A stretch of 63,080 nucleotides of DNA, taken from positions 1 through 63,080 of the forward strand of contig JAHEZK010000005.1 in the NCBI GenBank assembly GCA_023251115.1, written 5' to 3'. The notes below the pieces were generated by a model that saw only the letters and a program-made list of their open reading frames with translations, made no database searches and was not told the DNA's origin. Source of the DNA: Nitrosomicrobium frigidum (SeqCode) (lineage in GTDB: Archaea; Thermoproteota; Nitrososphaeria; Nitrososphaerales; Nitrososphaeraceae). Below, piece after piece: positions 9,465 to 18,951 of this stretch. Position 1 is the first letter of the stretch. Every line of letters starts with the position of its first letter. A program made the translations under genes and the position numbers.

Positions 9465-10028
9465 ATGCCTGAAACTAAGCCCATTGTTAGCATCGAAAAT
9501 GTTGTTGCTTCAGCGACTGTCAATCAAACAGTAAATCTTAATTTAATTACTCAAATATTTCCCGATGTCGAGTATCATCCAGATCAGTTTCCAGGGCTTG
9601 TCTTCAGACTAAAATCTCCAAAGACTGCAACATTGATTTTCAGTTCCGGCAAAATGGTCTGTACAGGTGCAAAATCTGAAGAACAGGCAATAAAGGCAGT
9701 AAAAAATGTGGTCCAAAAATTGAGAAAAGGCAGTATTCCTATTGACAATGAACCTCAAATAGAAATACAAAATATTGTTGCGTCCGCAAGTCTGGGTGGT
9801 AAAATCCATTTGGAATTAGCTGCGAGAGTGTTGCCGCGTAGTATGTATGAACCTGAACAATTTCCTGGTCTAATTCACAGGATGCTTGACCCGAAAACGG
9901 TCATTCTTCTATTCGCGAGTGGAAAATTGGTATGCACAGGGGCTAAGAAGGAATCGGAAGTCTACAGGGCTGTCCACAATTTGCATGACTTACTTGAAGA
10001 GAAGAATCTAATGATCTATGAAGGTTAA
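9465..10028 (+). CDS. tbp: TATA-box-binding protein TBP
   Basis: TBP recruits TFB and RNA polymerase to promoters. The 187 aa form two direct repeats of about 90 residues, the saddle fold: QFPGLVFRLKSPKTATLIFS/SGKMVCTGAKS in the first half and QFPGLIHRMLDPKTVILLFA/SGKLVCTGAKK in the second. Phe and Pro residues for DNA intercalation are present in both. Its partner TFB is encoded 12 kb away at 21215-22168. Its own TATA box would allow autoregulation, which is inference. Confidence 0.97.
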   Translation: MPETKPIVSIENVVASATVNQTVNLNLITQIFPDVEYHPDQFPGLVFRLKSPKTATLIFSSGKMVCTGAKSEEQAIKAVKNVVQKLRKGSIPIDNEPQIEIQNIVASASLGGKIHLELAARVLPRSMYEPEQFPGLIHRMLDPKTVILLFASGKLVCTGAKKESEVYRAVHNLHDLLEEKNLMIYEG

Positions 10029-10072
10029 CCTATCTTTTCATCAATTGAATTCTCCTAGACTTCGATTCGAAC

Positions 10073-11188
10073 ATGCCTGAATTATGGTTAAATTACGGTA
10101 GCACCGACATCATAGTAGACCTCAAGGTAGAGAATCTTTCACTTATTGAAAATTCAAAATTTGATACACTGGCCCTTGAAAGCCTAGATCAAAAAATCGA
10201 ATCTATTCACATGAATGATAACACAATCCTCATTCCTCTAGATGCCTCAAATTCAACGATTCAACTCACTTCTAGATTGGTTTCCTTTGCAGAAACAAAA
10301 GGAATTAAGTTGTCTATTGAATCAATCCTAAAAGCACGCAAGCAGTTATCAAGTAAAATACCGAATCAAAATATTGCCTTGTTTGAAAAAAAAAGCTATC
10401 ATTTCCTGGAACGCACAAATAATAAGGACACTATTTTCATTTCAAAAACAAACATTGATCCCTTTTTTGGTTATGGCGGTACTCCTACCAAGCTCCTCCG
10501 AGAATTCGGGCAGGACAAAATGAATGAAGCCTTCAGTTCAAGAGTAGACGATCTTCCTCACCCTGGTAATAAAGGACCCCCGATTGAAATTGCAGAAAAG
10601 TTCTGTCAAGATATGGGTGCCATGTCCATTGAGTTAGTGTCAAATAATTCCGGCATTAACAATTTTTTTTATGGTGAATTAGCTCATTCTTTCTATAGAG
10701 GGATTGAAAAACTAAATGAGCTGTCAATTGAAAATGAACATGCACAAAAATCCCTAATAATCGGTACAAATATAGATACCAATTCAAGTTCGACCTTATC
10801 AAGTTCATTAGACTTACTATGGAACTCAATTCGTATTCTAAGAAAAAATTCTATTGTAGTAATTGTTTCAGAAAATAACAAAGGTTTTGGAAGCTCTGCA
10901 ACAGAGAAATTCGCATACGGACAAATAAAATTAGATGATTACAAAAATTCCAACTACATCGACGGCCTGGAACATATCATGTTTATCAATGAGTTGAAGG
11001 AAAAATTCACTATCTCAATTCTTTCTTCTTTACCCAAGTATTATCTAAAAGAAACGTTTGGATTTAAAATATTTTCTAATATTCAGGAGGCAGCAGATAA
11101 AATACTTGAAATGAATGGTAAGAGTCATAAGATTTCAATAGCTCTTGATCCGAACGTTGCTATATTCAAAAACGAAGTTGCTAATTGA
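10073..11188 (+). CDS. LarA-like (DUF2088-type) protein, diverged
   Basis: I align this 371-aa protein by eye to the lactate racemase LarA fold: an N-terminal LNYGSTDIIVDL strand pair, a central FFGYGGTPTK segment where LarA has FFAGFSGGRKS, a SIVVIVSENNKGFGS segment matching the LarA GGTIIMVA-GHGGE region, and a C-terminal QEAADKILEMNG...ALDPNVAIF like the LarA end. The LarA nickel-pincer lysine and the histidine motifs are not conserved as such, so racemase activity is doubtful. It starts 44 bp after tbp, possibly co-transcribed. The family call is an inference from weak similarity. Confidence 0.5.
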   Translation: MPELWLNYGSTDIIVDLKVENLSLIENSKFDTLALESLDQKIESIHMNDNTILIPLDASNSTIQLTSRLVSFAETKGIKLSIESILKARKQLSSKIPNQNIALFEKKSYHFLERTNNKDTIFISKTNIDPFFGYGGTPTKLLREFGQDKMNEAFSSRVDDLPHPGNKGPPIEIAEKFCQDMGAMSIELVSNNSGINNFFYGELAHSFYRGIEKLNELSIENEHAQKSLIIGTNIDTNSSSTLSSSLDLLWNSIRILRKNSIVVIVSENNKGFGSSATEKFAYGQIKLDDYKNSNYIDGLEHIMFINELKEKFTISILSSLPKYYLKETFGFKIFSNIQEAADKILEMNGKSHKISIALDPNVAIFKNEVAN

Positions 11189-11246
11189 GTCCAGAGAGGT
11201 TTGAAAAGCCAAAGTTAAAATAATTAATTATCATTAATTTGATAAT

Positions 11247-11744
11247 TTGCAGAGCTGCCTACGAAAAAATGGAGACTATGTCTTTTATAGGTGTGGACAA
11301 GACAACTTACATTCTGTTATTGAAATTAATTTAAATTCACTACCTGAACACTACACTGAGTATTTTTTCGAGTCAATTCTCAAAGAGTTGCCAGAATCAT
11401 TTATTCTTGCCGAAAATGATGGAAAAATAATTGGTTATGTAATGTGCAAGATAGAATTTGGATTTTCAAACTTCAGAAAATTAGGTTTCGTAAAAAAGGG
11501 GCATGTTGTTTCCATCGCAATATTGGAAGAACATCGAGGTAGGAAAGTAGGGACTATACTTATGGAAGAAGCAATAAATGGTCTTGTTTCAAGAAGAACT
11601 GAAGAAGTCTACCTGGAAGTGAGGGTTAGCAATTCGGCAGCAGTAAAAATGTATGAAAAACTAAATTTTAAGGTGAGGTCAAAGCTGAAATCGTATTATA
11701 GAGACGGTGAAGATGCGTACTTGATGGCATTGGAATTATCATGA
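11247..11744 (+). CDS. rimI: GNAT N-acetyltransferase, archaeal RimI/Ard1 type
   Basis: It probably acetylates protein N-termini, as archaeal Ard1/RimI enzymes do. The acetyl-CoA-binding segment is VVSIAILEEHRGRKVGTILM (Q/RxxGxG variant), preceded by NLHSVIEINLNSLPEHYTEYF, typical of this family, and followed by NSAAVKMYEKLNF. The only suitable start is a TTG at 11247; nearby ATGs are out of frame. It overlaps the next gene by 4 bp (ATGA), so the two form an operon. Confidence 0.88.
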   Translation: MQSCLRKNGDYVFYRCGQDNLHSVIEINLNSLPEHYTEYFFESILKELPESFILAENDGKIIGYVMCKIEFGFSNFRKLGFVKKGHVVSIAILEEHRGRKVGTILMEEAINGLVSRRTEEVYLEVRVSNSAAVKMYEKLNFKVRSKLKSYYRDGEDAYLMALELS

Positions 11745-11965
11745 GTGAAGCAAACGCCCCAACAGGCATGAGGGAAAATAGAATTATTGGACTAATATTA
11801 CTTGTCGTTCCATCATTTTTTTTCATTGTATTTTCATATCTGTTGTTATTTACACATTGGGACATTATTGTAATAAAATTAACTTTGATAATCATCATCG
11901 GGATTATCATGACAGTACTTGTATGGATGGGCTATACAATGGCTACCGCTCCACGGGGTAAATGA
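11741..11965 (+). CDS. Small two-helix membrane protein
   Basis: 74 aa with two hydrophobic segments, about residues 15-37 and 43-66, separated by a short polar turn (HWD). The N-terminus is short and polar, the C-terminus ends TAPRGK. The ATGA overlap with the acetyltransferase gene supports translation. I do not recognise the family. Confidence 0.7.
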   Translation: MSEANAPTGMRENRIIGLILLVVPSFFFIVFSYLLLFTHWDIIVIKLTLIIIIGIIMTVLVWMGYTMATAPRGK

Positions 11966-11973
11966 CTAGCAAA

Positions 11974-12816
11974 TCAGATTACTTCTACGTCAGAAACGAT
12001 TTGATAAAATCGTGGACCTACCTCTCTTACAACTCTGACATTTCTAATAGTGTGGTTGATATCACCGAATGATGCTGTCGTGTCTAATAGTGCGCTTTGG
12101 ATAGCATTCTTCTTATTCTCTGCTCCTACGTGAGCAAAATAATGTACTATGCCCTTGCTATTTACAAGTGAACTTACTGCAGAGTCAACGAACTCTTTTG
12201 CTTTCTCAGGTAATGGCATAAGAACTCTGGTAGCAATTCCTCTAAGCTTTTTGGGTATTATCTCCTTAGCATCACCGAGAATCGGAAAAACATTATTCGA
12301 TAATTTGTTTATCTCTGTATTCTCTTTACATAAATCATAAGCAATTGGATTTGAATCTATAGAATAGATTTTCGATGACCTGTTATTACGTGCTATTACA
12401 ATGGAGAATGTTCCTACGCCTCCAAACATATTTACGATGACTTCATTAGGGCTTATCAAATTTGATATCCTGAGTCGTTCGGTTGAAAGCCTCGGAGAGA
12501 AGTATGTATTGATAACATCCACCTTAAACGTACTTCCATGTTCCTTGTGGATGGTAATTGGAGTATTTTCTCCTGATAAAAATTCCAACCTACGCAATCT
12601 GTAATCTCCCTCAATTGCTGATACTTGAGAGAATACCGTTTTTACTGATTTAATTTCTTCGATTAATGTGTCTGCAATAAGTGTTTTTTTTGATGACAAT
12701 GTTTCGGGAATTTTAATAATGGCGATACTGCCGATTATGTCAAAGGAGGAATACAGCTTATCAATCTCGGTAACATCAAGTTTTTCTTGCAAAACCTCTT
12801 TTAGCATTCTTGTCAT
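11974..12816 (-). CDS. trm5: tRNA (guanine37-N1)-methyltransferase, Trm5 family
   Basis: It methylates G37 next to the anticodon, preventing frameshifts; related archaeal enzymes also act in wyosine synthesis. The N-terminal part has GDYRLRRLEFLSGE and HKEHGSTFKVDV, then the SAM-binding core NMFGGVGTFSIVIA (residues about 149-162) and the catalytic-loop variant MPLPEKA where classical Trm5 has N/DPP. 280 aa, somewhat short for Trm5a/b. It begins 15 bp after the ABCE1 stop, suggesting an operon with the ribosome-recycling factor. Confidence 0.85.
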   Translation of the reverse strand: MTRMLKEVLQEKLDVTEIDKLYSSFDIIGSIAIIKIPETLSSKKTLIADTLIEEIKSVKTVFSQVSAIEGDYRLRRLEFLSGENTPITIHKEHGSTFKVDVINTYFSPRLSTERLRISNLISPNEVIVNMFGGVGTFSIVIARNNRSSKIYSIDSNPIAYDLCKENTEINKLSNNVFPILGDAKEIIPKKLRGIATRVLMPLPEKAKEFVDSAVSSLVNSKGIVHYFAHVGAENKKNAIQSALLDTTASFGDINHTIRNVRVVREVGPRFYQIVSDVEVI

Positions 12817-12831
12817 GTTTTTGTTTATTGA

Positions 12832-14628
12832 TCAAGTCCTCTGGTAATAATCTCCGGAATTTTTTTGAGCCCTGTCTAATCTTCCGCCAAGTTTATTAAT
12901 TCTTGGACGTCCTGTATTTTCATCTCGTCTATAGGTTATTGACAAGTTCTCAAGGAACTTGTTCATTCCAAGATCCTTCTTGATAGGGGAGCCTGCAAAT
13001 CCTTTCTCACCTGGTATTCCTGAAAAAATCATTAGTGAATCGGAGACCAAATCAATCAGTTGCATATCATGATCTACAATTATCGCCGACTTTCCCTGTG
13101 ATTTTACAAATCGGTGCAAAAATTTAGCAATGTTGATTCTGTCCTCTACATCCAAAAATGCTGATGGTTCATCCAGTGCATAAATATCAGCTGGTCTTAT
13201 AAGAGAACAACAAACCGCGACCTTCTGTAGCTCCCCACCACTCAATGTATCTACTCGCTTATCGTAAAGTTTCTTGATCCCCATTGGTACTATAATTTGC
13301 TGTTCCATCGTAGAACCTTCTATTGGTCCTTGATGAGCGACATTCAAAAGAGATTGAATATTACCATCATAATCGTTTTGCAAGTATTGTGGTTTGTACG
13401 ATAAACTGGCATGAATATCTATTTGGCCACTCTCTGCTTTCTCCATACCAGCGATCATTTTCATAAATGTAGTTTTCCCCAATGCGTTTGCTCCTACCAA
13501 CCCGACTATCTCTCCCTCTCTTATCTCTCCAGGAGAAACATTTAGCTCAAATGAAGAAAATGATTTAGTCAATTGGGAAAACTTTGTCATCGGTCTATCA
13601 ACAATCAATTCTTCATTTATGCTCGAACTCTCAAATTTGAATGATTTTTCTCGGAATCTGATATTTTCTGTAGGTATAAAACCATCCAAAAAGGCGTTTA
13701 TGCCCACTCTCGTTCCCTGTATGGGTGCAACTATGCCATATGCCGCTGGTTCACCATACAAGATATGAATATAGTCTGACAGGTAGTCAAGTAGTGTTAA
13801 ATCATGTTCAACGACCATTACACTTTTGCCATCGCTAGCAAGTTGTTTTATGGTTCTTGCAACAGCTAGACGTTGATAAATGTCGTTATACGAAGACGGT
13901 TCGTCAAAGAAATAATAATCAGCATCCTTGTTGACCGCTACTGCAACTGCTAATCGTTGCAATTCTCCGCCACTCAGTTCAGAAAGTGAACGGTTTAAGG
14001 AGTTGGTAAGAGACAATTGATCTATTACAGTATCGATCATGCCCCTTTCATCATACTTTTTCAAAAGTTCTCTAGCTGTTCCCTTAAAAGCATTGGGAAT
14101 TAGTTGAACCATTTGAGGCTTGATAGAGGTTCGTAAGTTACCTAAAGAAATTTTTTCAAAATGAGGCTTTAGCTCAGTACCCTGAAAATTCTTTATAATG
14201 TCATCCCATTGTAACTCAGAATCATAATTTCCAAAATTTGGTTTGATATTTCCTGACAATATATTCAAAAGTGTTGATTTACCAATTCCATTTCGTCCCA
14301 ATAGTCCTACTACTGAACCTTTTTTAAGTAAAGGAATGTGGTAAAGTCTGAAAGAATTGATACCATATTGATGTATCTTGTGGTCTCCAATCTCCTTGGC
14401 TAGATTAACTATAACTATGGCATCAAAAGGGCACTTTTTTATACAAATCCCGCATCCCGTGCATAATTCTTCAGAAATAACCGCCTTCCCATCTTCGGGC
14501 CTCTGTACTATACATTCTCCACCGGTCTTGTTAACTGGACAGTAGATGATACATTCCAATCCACATTTCTTTGGTTGACAGAGTTCTTCGTCCAAAACGG
14601 CTACCCTGTGAGTAGAACTAGACTTCAT
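12832..14628 (-). CDS. rli1: Ribosome-recycling ATPase ABCE1/Rli1
   Basis: It splits ribosomes after termination. The N-terminal ferredoxin-like part carries two 4Fe-4S clusters (CQPKKCGLECIIYCP and CTGCGICIKKCP). The twin ABC domains follow: Walker A GRNGIGKST and signature LSGGELQRLA in the first, Walker A GANALGKTT and LSGGELQKVA in the second, with Walker B DEPSSY and DEPSAF. The hinge is intact and 598 aa is the usual length. It is followed closely by trm5, so two translation-fidelity genes share a transcript. Confidence 0.97.
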   Translation of the reverse strand: MKSSSTHRVAVLDEELCQPKKCGLECIIYCPVNKTGGECIVQRPEDGKAVISEELCTGCGICIKKCPFDAIVIVNLAKEIGDHKIHQYGINSFRLYHIPLLKKGSVVGLLGRNGIGKSTLLNILSGNIKPNFGNYDSELQWDDIIKNFQGTELKPHFEKISLGNLRTSIKPQMVQLIPNAFKGTARELLKKYDERGMIDTVIDQLSLTNSLNRSLSELSGGELQRLAVAVAVNKDADYYFFDEPSSYNDIYQRLAVARTIKQLASDGKSVMVVEHDLTLLDYLSDYIHILYGEPAAYGIVAPIQGTRVGINAFLDGFIPTENIRFREKSFKFESSSINEELIVDRPMTKFSQLTKSFSSFELNVSPGEIREGEIVGLVGANALGKTTFMKMIAGMEKAESGQIDIHASLSYKPQYLQNDYDGNIQSLLNVAHQGPIEGSTMEQQIIVPMGIKKLYDKRVDTLSGGELQKVAVCCSLIRPADIYALDEPSAFLDVEDRINIAKFLHRFVKSQGKSAIIVDHDMQLIDLVSDSLMIFSGIPGEKGFAGSPIKKDLGMNKFLENLSITYRRDENTGRPRINKLGGRLDRAQKNSGDYYQRT

Positions 14629-15064
14629 ATGTAACTGTACAAGTGATAATAAAAGAATGTATTATAATTGTTAAGGTGCATTAGAGACAGATTATAGTTT
14701 TTGGAACGCAAGGCGAGGCAACCAAAATGCTTTCTAGTCTAGTGATTTAAGGGATTAAAGATTTATTGAGTGAGCGTGAGACAGTCAACGAATTCTGATT
14801 TATGCCCCAAATATTAGGATGACTCTTGATATACTTTGTAAAGTTCAAATCCTGCACGTGGCATTTCGTAAACATTGTTCTCTGTTGTTACAATGCTCTG
14901 CAAAAAAGTTGTGATATAATCTAGAAAGTAAGTGCATAAAATTACCACTTAAATAACAATGAATTGCTGATGTTTTTTTGAATGTAAATGATTGCTGATA
15001 ATAATTCATTTTAAATCGATAATTCGACTATTGCACCAATGGCCTTAAATAAATTCAAAACAAA
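14629..15064. other. Gene-poor interval upstream of a decayed gene
   Basis: About 430 bp without a credible reading frame. The left part must hold the rli1 promoter (minus strand, AT-rich ttttattatcac near 14650). The right end contains ccttaaataaattc near 15042, a TATA-like stretch that would have served the pseudogene. I see no RNA gene or repeat in it. Confidence 0.5.
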
Positions 15065-15596
15065 ATGGCACCAATGAAAAATAAAGTTCACACATTGGCA
15101 ATGTCAGGTATAATTTCTATTTTGGTTGGAGAGTTAGCTTCAACTCTTCCTGAGGCGTCAGCACACAAAAACAGGCTATACAATATTGGTAACTAAGACT
15201 ACTGGATTACAGTCGGCTCCATTAATGAACCAGTTTTTGTAGATGATAAATCTGGTGCGGAGGTATTCATAAAAACTACCTATCCTTTTAGTCCACTTGA
15301 CAGCAATGCAAGACAATGAGCCTATTATGTAGAGTTCTAAGGGTAACACGTCTCATATTATGTATAATAAATTTATTAGGACATTGGATACACAAGGTGT
15401 ATCTATTATGCTTGTTATATCTCCATTCGTTACTGGTTTTAATAACTTTACAATCAAAGTCCTTGACAACGGTGAAAGTGTTTACCAGATTTCAAATATC
15501 TCAATGGAATTCAAAAAAAGCGATGCAAGTTTAGGACCAATATTTGCCAAATTAGTTGCGATAAATGATTCAGCGTATTCCGTATATGGCAGTTAG
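15065..15596 (+). pseudogene. Decayed exported protein gene, YtkA/CopD-like remnant
   Basis: Three readable fragments lie in order. From 15065/15074 comes a secretory signal (MKNKVHTLAMSG, hydrophobic core, ending SAHKNRLYNIGN), stopped by TAA at 15194. The same frame continues past it with DYWITVGSINEPVFVDDK, GAEVFIKTTYPFSPLDSNA and stops at 15317. After about 40 bp of unalignable sequence, a frame from about 15381 to 15596 reads GVSIMLVISPFVTGFNNFTI then KVLDN and ends at YSVYGS, which looks like the start of a YtkA/CopD-type beta-sandwich domain cut short. Two in-frame stops, a frame change and a missing C-terminus argue for a dead gene. The copper-related identity is tentative. Confidence 0.7.
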
Positions 15597-15666
15597 GTTG
15601 TGAGATAGGTTCTAGGCGCTCGTACAATAATCAAATTTGATTCACAACAATGTTGTAATAATTATC

Positions 15667-16221
15667 TTATTTTGGGGCCGAGTCGAATATTTGATTAGCA
15701 CATATCGATCCGTCTTTATTATCAATTCCAAATTCGGCAGTCATGACATTTTTGAGCTTTGTTGCATTTGCGTTGGTGATTTTTACGTCGTCTCCCATTT
15801 CAACACCTACTCCTGAGCTCATGTTCATGGATTTCACGCAGTTCTTCTCATCAAGTGTTAACTCGTGAGCATGCCACTTTGTATACATCCAGTCTGATGA
15901 AGCTGCATAGGTTCCATTATTTGTTACAAATACATATGCAAGCCCAGTATCTTCTTTCTGCGGTGTTGATTCTCCTGCCTTTCCTTCCACGGTCAAGAAC
16001 GGACTGCCGTCAGTCCCAATCCCGAACTTTTTTATTTTGAAATCATCTTCATTGAAGTGTCCTTTACTGCCTCCGGCAAATAAGATGTTACGTACAATTG
16101 TGGTGGGAACAAGTTGAGGTATCGTATTTAAAAAAACATACATGAAAAACAAGGCAATCGCAATTACTGCACAACGGTTTACGCACTGGAACAATTCCTT
16201 ATGATTGAAAGTGCGGCGCAT
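15667..16221 (-). CDS. Membrane-anchored exported hypothetical protein
   Basis: 184 aa with one hydrophobic helix at about residues 15-37 (CAVIAIALFFMYVF) after a positively charged N-terminus, then a soluble domain facing outward. The outer part is rich in G, D, N and K, has several N-x-T/S sites (NNGT, NMSS, NAT) and two cysteines that could pair (EKNCVK and SICANQ). I recognise no family. It lies convergent with the decayed gene at 15065-15596. Confidence 0.65.
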   Translation of the reverse strand: MRRTFNHKELFQCVNRCAVIAIALFFMYVFLNTIPQLVPTTIVRNILFAGGSKGHFNEDDFKIKKFGIGTDGSPFLTVEGKAGESTPQKEDTGLAYVFVTNNGTYAASSDWMYTKWHAHELTLDEKNCVKSMNMSSGVGVEMGDDVKITNANATKLKNVMTAEFGIDNKDGSICANQIFDSAPK

Positions 16222-16388
16222 ATAAGGCTCAACTATTTCAGAGAAATTATACGTTGTGGTACATCTATCGAATTAAACCCCGTAACACGATAAAATAGCA
16301 ATTACCCCAAATTTAAACCAAGAAAGCCAATACTGGCAAGCATGAGCAAGGCAACATTAAATTATCCCCTGATGTTTAGAATTATCAA

Positions 16389-16502
16389 GCCGGCCATAGT
16401 AGCAGGGTGCGACCCGGTCCCATTCCGAACCCGGAAGTCAAACCTGTTATCGCTGCTGTGTTACTGATCTACGTGAGTGGTTGGGAAGCAGCAGTGCTGG
16501 CA
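16389..16502 (+). rRNA. rrf: 5S ribosomal RNA
   Basis: The terminal helix forms between gccggc (16389-16394) and gctggc (16496-16501). The conserved core cgacccggtcccattccgaa is present, followed by cccggaagtcaaacctg and the helix IV/V region ending ggttgggaagcagcagtgct. The length is about 113 nt. No 16S or 23S gene is near, so this 5S is transcribed separately, as is common in Nitrososphaerota. The exact ends are placed from the helix only. Confidence 0.93.
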
Positions 16503-16540
16503 TTTAATAACATTGTTTAAGATTTAATATTAAATGTAGA

Positions 16541-17128
16541 TTAACGGTTGATTTTTTCTCCTACATGCACGTCCCCAAGCAAATCTTGTATATTCAGGGC
16601 AATGTTATCTAAAATTTCGTAAAGACAGACAAATTCTCTAGGGTGCCATATTCTACATTCTATTAGACAGGCAAGGTTGACGACACGAACTGAAATAGTT
16701 CTTGTAACCTCAGACTTTAAATTTTGAAATAAGAATTTGTTGATACGCTCATCTTTTGTCAATCTTTCAGCCAAAATGCTTCCGCTCCACCCTGCCTGCT
16801 TTACTATCCCATCAGCTAAACTGTACCAGAGTTTACAATTCAATAGATTTTGGTGGTTAAGGTCATTTTCAACTAAATATTGATTTTGTACAAGACAATA
16901 GATATTGTGGAAAGGGCCCATTCTTACAACGTCTTCAGAACCAATATAATCAATACCTCCAGAGAGCATTATAATAAAACCATCTCTATTTGCTAACCAT
17001 TTTTCGTAGTACGGCTTGTATAATGCAGGTATATCAGAATCGAATTTTCCTATTCTACACTTTATGTCGTCTAGACCTAACAAATCAATTATTTCTTTAA
17101 TTTGAAGAATTGGCAAATAAACCAACAT
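16541..17128 (-). CDS. Conserved hypothetical protein downstream of leucyl aminopeptidase
   Basis: About 195 aa, soluble, with a mix of helices and strands and no motif I can name; one stretch reads NRDGFIIMLSGGIDYIG. It starts 32 bp after the aminopeptidase gene and is likely co-transcribed. I chose the ATG at 17128; a GTG at 17140 would add four residues. Cysteines (CRIGK, CLVQ, CKLW, CLIECR, CLYE) are scattered, not in metal-binding pairs. Confidence 0.65.
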   Translation of the reverse strand: MLVYLPILQIKEIIDLLGLDDIKCRIGKFDSDIPALYKPYYEKWLANRDGFIIMLSGGIDYIGSEDVVRMGPFHNIYCLVQNQYLVENDLNHQNLLNCKLWYSLADGIVKQAGWSGSILAERLTKDERINKFLFQNLKSEVTRTISVRVVNLACLIECRIWHPREFVCLYEILDNIALNIQDLLGDVHVGEKINR

Positions 17129-17160
17129 TGTTAGGTACACGGCTGCGTATCAGTAGATAT

Positions 17161-18648
17161 TTAATGCGCATTGTAGCTCGAAATGTATTTGACAATAGTT
17201 CTGATCCCAAAACCAGTAGCTCCTTTAGGATTATACGTTTTTTCCCTAGTACCCTCTTGATTCCAAGCAGTGCCAGCTATGTCCAAGTGCGCCCAAGGAG
17301 TGTCATCAACAAAGTGGGACAAGAATGCTGCAGCAGTAATGGCTCCTGCCGATCGACCTCCAATATTTTTTATGTCCGCATTTGAGCTCTTTAGTTGTTC
17401 TTTGTGATCTTCAAAAAGTGGCAGTTCCCAAATTTTTTCACCTGTTTTGTTTGAGTACTCAAGGATTTTCGTTACCAGCTCTTCGTTATTACCTACAAGT
17501 GCCGCGACGTTTGAACCAAGAGCAATTATGGCAGCTCCTGTCAACGTCGCCATATCGATTATGACTCTAGGTGAGAAGGTTTTTACTGCAAATGCGAGAG
17601 CATCTCCTAGGATTATTCTTCCCTCTGCATCGGTGTTTAACACCTCTACGGTTTTTGTGTTATACATCTTGATTATGTCGCCTGGTCTATAGGAGCTTCC
17701 AGATGGCATGTTCTCAACAGCAGGTATTAACCCTATTACATTCTTATCCAGGTCTAGATCCGACACAGCTTTCATAATCCCTATAACATTGCACCCGCCA
17801 CATTTGTCAAATTTCATTTCTTCCATTTTATCAGAAGGTTTAATCGAAATTCCTCCCGTATCAAATGTTACAGCTTTTCCAACAATCACTACAGGCTTTT
17901 CGTCTTGCGAGGAACCAGAGTATTCTATCACTATTAGTTTGGGAGAATTGGTACTTCCTTTACCTACGGCCATAATACCCCCAAATCCATTCGCTTCTAA
18001 TTCTTGTTCCTCGATGACTCTCACCTTTGTCTTCTTGTTTCCCGACAATTTCCCTGCGAAATTTGCCAAGTCTTTTGGCGAGCAATCATTGGGAGGTAAA
18101 TTGCTTATATCGCGGGTAAGGATTACCGCGTCAGATACAATCGACGAACGTTGAATAATTTTCTGATTGCTGGCCAAGTCCCCTGTAATCAAGATCCTAA
18201 CTTGATTTAGGTCAAATTTGTCTTCATCTTTCTTATAGTTACTAAATGAATAGTCCGATAATTTGATTCCCTCCACAATAGCTGATAGGTGATCTTCATC
18301 CATTTCATCAAAGGGAACTAACACAAACTCGCTTATCGCCAATTCTTTTGCTTTATTGACCACCTTTCCGGTCAAATTTCTAGTTTTTTCAGTATCCAAA
18401 CTCTCTCTGTTTCCCATTCCTAACAGTAAAACACGTTTGATATCCGATCCTACCTTGTTATGAATAATGCACATTGTTCCATCTTTAGCAGTGAATTCTT
18501 TAGACTCAATGATTTCTCCAATAATAGGATCAAAATTTGGCGTAACTTTTGAGAGCGATAACGATAAAACATCATTGGTGAAGACATAATTTACCAAAAG
18601 TTGTGTTTTCAAAGATGAAAAATTATTTTCAGGCTCAATAATAACCAT
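17161..18648 (-). CDS. pepA: Leucyl aminopeptidase (M17 family, PepA)
   Basis: A two-metal cytosolic exopeptidase that removes N-terminal residues. The catalytic C-terminal domain carries VGKAVTFDTGGISIKPSDKM (Lys and Asp ligands), the signature NTDAEGRIILGDAL, and the further core ATLTGAAIIALG. The N-terminal macro-like domain (1-160) is present. 495 aa from the ATG at 18648; a GTG at 18666 would lengthen it by six residues without homology value. The DNA upstream (18667-18951, about 285 bp) shows no gene. Confidence 0.95.
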   Translation of the reverse strand: MVIIEPENNFSSLKTQLLVNYVFTNDVLSLSLSKVTPNFDPIIGEIIESKEFTAKDGTMCIIHNKVGSDIKRVLLLGMGNRESLDTEKTRNLTGKVVNKAKELAISEFVLVPFDEMDEDHLSAIVEGIKLSDYSFSNYKKDEDKFDLNQVRILITGDLASNQKIIQRSSIVSDAVILTRDISNLPPNDCSPKDLANFAGKLSGNKKTKVRVIEEQELEANGFGGIMAVGKGSTNSPKLIVIEYSGSSQDEKPVVIVGKAVTFDTGGISIKPSDKMEEMKFDKCGGCNVIGIMKAVSDLDLDKNVIGLIPAVENMPSGSSYRPGDIIKMYNTKTVEVLNTDAEGRIILGDALAFAVKTFSPRVIIDMATLTGAAIIALGSNVAALVGNNEELVTKILEYSNKTGEKIWELPLFEDHKEQLKSSNADIKNIGGRSAGAITAAAFLSHFVDDTPWAHLDIAGTAWNQEGTREKTYNPKGATGFGIRTIVKYISSYNAH

Positions 18649-18951
18649 GGTCAAAATCACTAGCACACTTTATTTTAAAGTATTGAAGTCTCAAGTATGA
18701 TTTGTAATTTAGAATTACTTTGGTATGAGCGTAGACACGTAAGAGACAAAAAATACCCAAGAGGGTATACTAGAAAAGTATGAGAATACCTGAAGCATTT
18801 TTAAGGTCTAAGGGTTGTGGTTACTTTTGAAACCATTATTCTTGTTACATATAGGTATTTGTGATGATAGTGTAAGAATTAAGAATAACAATCTAGGCGA
18901 TTTATTAAATATCTATAAGTGTCAGTAATGTCAAATCGATGAAGAACAGCT

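Noticed and set aside
16389-16502. 5S gene as part of a larger rRNA operon
   Set aside because: No 16S or 23S sequence is found on either side within the window.
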